From Achatina immaculata (taxonomy: Eukaryota; Mollusca; Gastropoda; Stylommatophora; Achatinidae), in NCBI GenBank assembly GCA_009760885.1, contig CM019713.1:10739274-10803273 (forward strand): 64,000 nt of DNA, written 5' to 3'. Position 1 is the first letter of the stretch; every line of letters starts with the position of its first letter. The notes beneath the pieces were generated by a model. It was given only the letters and a program-made list of their open reading frames with translations. It had not been told where the DNA came from and searched no databases. Shown here in pieces: positions 27,901 through 33,900 of the stretch. A program made the translations under genes and the position numbers.

Positions 27901-30900
27901 TATCCTGGTGGGACAGCTGTCCATAGAAGGTAAGGATATTAACAGCATAGTGAAGGAATTCAATGCTTGTATCCTTCAAGCCGCTCGTGAAACCATTCCC
28001 AGAGGAGCTCGTAGGGACTATAAACCATACTGGTCTAGTGAGCTGGGAAAATTCCATGATGATGTGGAAGCAGCTCGAAAGCAAGCAGAAAATAGACCAT
28101 GCCAAGAACATCACAATAATTACCAACATTCTAAGGCCAAATTTCAGAGAGCCAAGCTGCAAGCCAGACGGGAAAGTTGGAGAGAGAAAACAGTCCCTAA
28201 ACTTTGAAAAGGATGGAAGGAAACTGTGGAAACTAATCAAACAGTTAAATGATGAGAGTACTGGAAGAAGTACAAAGGTTACACTAATAGAGGATGGGAA
28301 AACTCTTACAGGTAAGCAGGTAGCAGATCACTTTGCTCACATGTTTGCACAGGACTGCAACACTGATATCCATCCAGAGAAGGAGCGTACAGTGCGCATC
28401 GAGCCACAGAAAGAGGAGGAACAAGTCAGAAAAGTGGAGGTCATGGATGCACCAATCACACGCAGTGAGTTAGACCTAGCAGTTAGTAAACTGAAACCAA
28501 GGAAATCACCAGGACCAGATGGAGTGTCCAATGAAATGATCAAGAACCTGGGAATGGCAGCAATGGGAAAGCTGTTGGATATTTTCAATATGTGCTGGAG
28601 CACAGGTAAGTTACCTCAAATCTGGAAGGAAGCAAGCATGGTACCACTGCTAAAACCAGGGAAAAACAGTGATAGTGCCTCCAGCTACAGGCCAATCAGT
28701 CTCACTAGCTGCCTATGCAAAACGATGGAACGCATCATTGACCTGGGGCTAAAATGGTACCTAGAAAGTGAAAACCTTCTCGTTCCACAACAAGCAGGAT
28801 TTAGGCAGTACTACAGTACGGAAGATCAAGTGACTTATCTCTCTCAAGAGACTGAGGATGCATTCCAAGAGAAAAACCTTGTACTAGCAGCGTGGATAGA
28901 CCTGAAGAAAGCCTTTGATAAAGTATGGAAAAAAGATCTGCTGTGAAAACTAAGAAACTGCAATGTGAATGGAAGACTGTACAACTGGATAAAGTCCTAT
29001 TTACACAATAGAAGAGCTAGAGTAGTAATGGATGGACACAAAAGCCAGAAAGTACTTCTGCGACACGGTGTACCACAAGGAGGAGTCCTTTCGCCTACAC
29101 TATTCCTTGTATTCATTAATGACCTGGTCAAGGAACTTCCCTATGGAATCAAAGCGGCACTGTATGCAGATGATCTGGTCATGTGGTGTACAGATGAATA
29201 TGCGACAGTTGCTACACAGAGACTCCAAAGAGCAGCAGACATCTTGACATCATGGACAAACAAATGGTGTGTAAGTATCAACACAGAGAAATCAAGTACC
29301 ACTCTGTTCACCCTCTCATCTAAACAGAAAGCAGGTAAGATCTTTGTAAATGAAATACCCTTAAGGATGGACAACCAACCCACTTACTTAGGAGTGACTC
29401 TTGACTCAAAACTGACGTGGAAGCAACACATCAACAGTGCAGAAGCAAAAGCCAGAAGAAAACTAGCCATATTAAGAAAATTGAGTGGAACCACATGGGG
29501 AGCTAGTGAAAGAATCCTCAAGAATGTATATCAGCAAAGTATTCTACCACATTTAGAATATGGCTCAACATCTTGGTGCACAGCATCAAACACTACGCTG
29601 CATAATCTAGACAAGGTTCAAAATCAGTCACTACGGATTATCACAGGTGCCATGAGGTCCACACCAATAGTAGAAATGCAGAAAATAGTTGGTGTTCAAC
29701 CGCTAAAGGAACGTAGAGACACAAAGGTCATGACCATGGGAGAAAAATTCCTTAGCTCTGTAAGCCATCCCCTGAAGGAGAGATTCAATAACTTGGCATT
29801 AGGACGGCTTAAAAGAAGCAGCTTCATTCATCAGGCCAAGCGTATGCGTAAGCTGATACCTGACCTTCCAACTGTAGTCACTCCATTATCATCTGTACCA
29901 GAGCATACACCATGGAAAGAAGCAGATTATACACAAATAACTATTCAGACTGAAGTGAAAGGTGTGCAGAATGGTGAGATGCAGAGCAGTCTTGTAAGAT
30001 CAACAGCCACACTTAGTGTTCTAGATGACAAATATCCATGTGACACCTGGATACGTGTGTATACAGATGGATCTGCACATAATGCCATAAAGAATGGAGG
30101 GGCAGGAGCATATATTGAATATCCAAACAACACCATTGACAAGATTTCCATACCCACTGGTAAATACTGCAACAACTTTGATGCAGAAGTTAGGGCAATT
30201 ATTGCTGCAGTTGAAAAACTATCAGACTCCAGAATTGATACATGTCCTGTAGTAATTCTCACAGATGCAAGATCAGTACTGGAGGCTCTTCAGTGCAACA
30301 AACTACCAGACCTTAAGGATGCCTTGTCAAAAATTGGCTTACAACATGGAGTCACTTTGCAATGGATTCCCTCCCACTGTGGGATACCAGGCAATGAGAA
30401 AGCTGACCATCTGGCCAAAGAGGGCACTGAAATGGAGCAACCAGACATACCAATCACTTATAATCAGAAGAAAAACATGATAAAAACCTACAGGAAGCCA
30501 CAAACACCACCACATGATGACTATCACATGCTAAACAGAAAGGAACAAGTCACCATCTTCCGTCTCCGAACAGGACACAGCCGACTCCGAAGTAATATGT
30601 ATACAAAGTTTAAGGCTGGTACTACTAATCTATGTACATGTGCCCAGGTGCCCCAAACTGTGGAACATATCCTCCAGAACTGCATCAACTACGAGACACT
30701 GAGAAATAATTACTGGCCCAGTGAAACCACTGAAGAAGATAAGCTCTACGGTTCCATACATGAATTACAAAAAACAGTGAAATTTATCCAAGAGACAGGA
30801 CTGCAGATATAGACAGACAGTGCGAACGAAGAAGAAGAAGAAGATGTCTACTCCACAGCTCTGGTTATACATGAGTCAAAAAGTAACCACAAATCAAGCA

Positions 30901-33900
30901 CTCACCTTTAAATCTTTTCATATATTTTTCAATGATTACATCCCTTGATTTGCAGTAACTTTTCGACTCACCCTCACAACATTCAGTCATAACTACTAAT
31001 CAAAAACTTTAACTTTAACATGTTAAAAAATGATTCTCTTCTTTTTCTAATAATTTAAATTATCAACACTACTTCTGTCTTGAATCATTTTGGAGTGAAA
31101 GTGGGTTGGTTTTTTGGTTGGTTAGTAACTCTCTCTCTCTCTCTTTCTGAACCTTAAGTGCCCAGGGCACATGGGGCTTCCACAAGGGTTTTCCACAAAT
31201 GCCTGTCCTTTACCTTTTTTTCTGCTCTTGCCCAGGTGAGCCCTCTATTGCCCAACATCCTCTCTGTTGTTCTTCTCCATGTCTCTTTTGGTCTACCCTT
31301 ACTTCTGTTCCCCTGTGGTGTCCATCTTAGTGCTATTTTTGGTAGTGAGTTGTCAGTCATTTGGAACACATGTCCCTACCATCATCAGCGTCTTTCCTCA
31401 ATAATTGCTGTCAGTGGTTTCATCTGCATTTCTGCCAACAAGATGTTACTTCTTATGGTGTAACTATCTCCCTGTAAATGCAGATTTAAGTTCTCTGTAG
31501 CCATTTCTTTGTTGTGGTGAAGATCCTGAAGGTTGCAAAGACAATGTCTGATTAGACAGTCAGCAACCCAAAGCTGATGGGTTAGCATCAGGTTTGGCGA
31601 ACCAGTCAGCCAAGACTCTGTCCCACTGGTTTGTTGATACCCCCCGTAGCAGGCCTAACCTGGCTAACAGGGCAGGGACGCACAATAATTAGTGTGTGAG
31701 TATATAACTATGCACGGAGCCACTGCAGTAAAGCTGTGATACCAAAATGTATAAACTAGGAAAAAAAAGTAGGAACAGCTTTATTACGTAATGAGTACAC
31801 AGTTGTGATACTTAAGTGTCAGCCTTAATCATACAAAAACACACAGGACAAAGAAATAGAGAAAGTATGAGGGTTGATTGATAAGTTCTCTGCAAAAGGT
31901 ACAAATACTTGAAACACACAGTTGATATTAGGTGCATTTGTAGATTTTAAAGAAATTAACTGCAATCAATTGTTTTTTTACAGGCTACTGAAGTGGTAAG
32001 GAGTGGCAGAAACTGAGAAAATGGATAAAATTTCTCATTGAGCATTCGCTACCTCTGCATCAAAGGCTTATCACTGAAGGAGATCCATGAAGATATGGTG
32101 GAGAATCTAGGGGAGAGCGCCCCTTCTTACAGCACAGTGAAGAAATGGGTAGCTCAATTCAAACACGGAACTAAGAGTCTGGAAGATGATCCCCGTCCAG
32201 GAAAACTAAGAATGGTAACCACCGATGAAACCACTGGCAGAATCTATGACATGATAATGGAGGATCGATGACTAAATGAGCATTGATACTGAGTTGGGCA
32301 CCTCCCATGAACGTGTTCATGCCATTATTCACAATGATCTTCAAATGACAAAGGTCTCTGCTTGATGGGTCCCGAAACTTCTCGGAGCTGATCACAAACA
32401 ACAGCGTCTCAACATGTCAAGAGACAATCTTGGCCATTTTTCTGTAGATCCTAAAAAGTTTCTTCAACAATTTGTGATTATGGATGAGACTTGGGTTCAT
32501 CATTTTCAACCAGAAACCAAAGAACAGTCAAAGCAGTGGAAACATCATGGATCCCCACCTCCAAAGAAAGCAAGGGTTGTTCTGTCTGCAGGCAAAGTGA
32601 TGGCTTCCATCTTTTGGGATTCAGAAGGTGTGCTATTGGTAGACTAAAGCCATCTTTTGGGATTCAAAAGGTGTGCTATTGGCAGACTATCTTCAAAAGG
32701 ACAGAATGGTCACCAGGGTCTATTATGCTAATCTTGTGAAGCAACTCCGGGTCAAATTGAAGGAAAAGCGTCAAGGGAAATTACAAGAGGCGTCATCTTT
32801 CAACAAGACAATGCTCCAATTCACAAGCCGGTGGCAGCAATGGCTGCCACTCATTGGTGCAGCTTCCAGCTTCTTGAACATCCTCCTTATTCCCCTGATT
32901 GGCCCCTTCAGACTATTACCTGTTTACCAAACTCAAAAAGGAGCAAATTTGCTTCAGATGATGATGTCATTTATGTTGTAGACCACTTTCTACTGGCACA
33001 ATATGCTGACTTTTACAAAGAAGGGATACGTATGCTCCAGGATCGGTGGACTAAGTGCATAAACTTTCAAGGGGACTATGTTGAGAAATAACCCCAAAAA
33101 GTTGTCCACAAATAATCCATTGTACTTTATGCCGGGAACTTATCAATCAACCCTCGTATAATTCACATGAATACTGTATTGCTAAAAAAAAAAAAAAATC
33201 AAATCTCCTCCTCCTTCTTCATACGCACACTGGCGATGATGCGTGGCACCCTGATTTTTGCGATACACCTTTTGGCTGGGTACCTCTGACTTCAGCACTT
33301 TTCCTTGCTAGGGCAGACTGTGGTCTTGCTCTGACTGCCATGAAGACAGTGGTGTTGGCTGGCCTGGCCAAAACTTTGTTTTCTTGCCTCTGGTGGCTGT
33401 ACTTATGTCAGCTCTCATTGTCAGACAGTTCCACATAGACTTTGGGATGAGGAATCTGATGAGTGCTTCAACGATATCCATTTCCCCCCCCCCCCCACCT
33501 ATATTCTGCTGGCCCTGATTTGTTTACATCATTCTGATAGCAATTACTGTAAAGACCCATAGGCTTGTCACGTCCTGGATTCATTGGTTTCACACCAGAT
33601 TTTTCTCATCCCTGCCAGCAATCTCCATGTCCCCATCCATCCACCAACCTGACATTACATTTTACAAAAATAACAATTACAATTAGTGTTGATTGCTACA
33701 GGTTTCTGGGGCTACAGAATTAGATCAGAGTTTTTAAGCAAATAGATCTATGTTCCCTGTCTCACAAAGACTATGTTAAGATAAGTGTGTTCTTAACAGT
33801 TGTTCCCAGGGGTAAAAAATCAAATAAAATGAACAGAACACTTAGCTGTAACTTTTAAGAAGATGTGGCTTGTCCAACGCTGTGTGTCAGAAATGTGCAT

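Larger units (their letters stand above)
26363..30842 (+). mobile_element. Full-length RNase H-type LINE (I/Nimb-like)
   Basis: This 4480-bp non-LTR retrotransposon is flanked by a 13-bp duplication, GATGTCTACTCCA (26350-26362 and 30843-30855). It has a 5' UTR of about 600 bp, then an ORF with an endonuclease ([28 protein letters not shown]), a reverse transcriptase ([24 protein letters not shown]) and a C-terminal RNase H ([24 protein letters not shown]). It ends in (GAA)n. The ORF is disabled by an A-run frameshift near 27455, a second frameshift near 28190 and an in-frame TGA at 28944. It is antisense to GYS in intron 1. The clade is inferred from domain order. Confidence 0.92.

Noticed and set aside
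27707..28240. 177-codon minus-strand frame
   Set aside because: Antisense shadow of the LINE endonuclease region.
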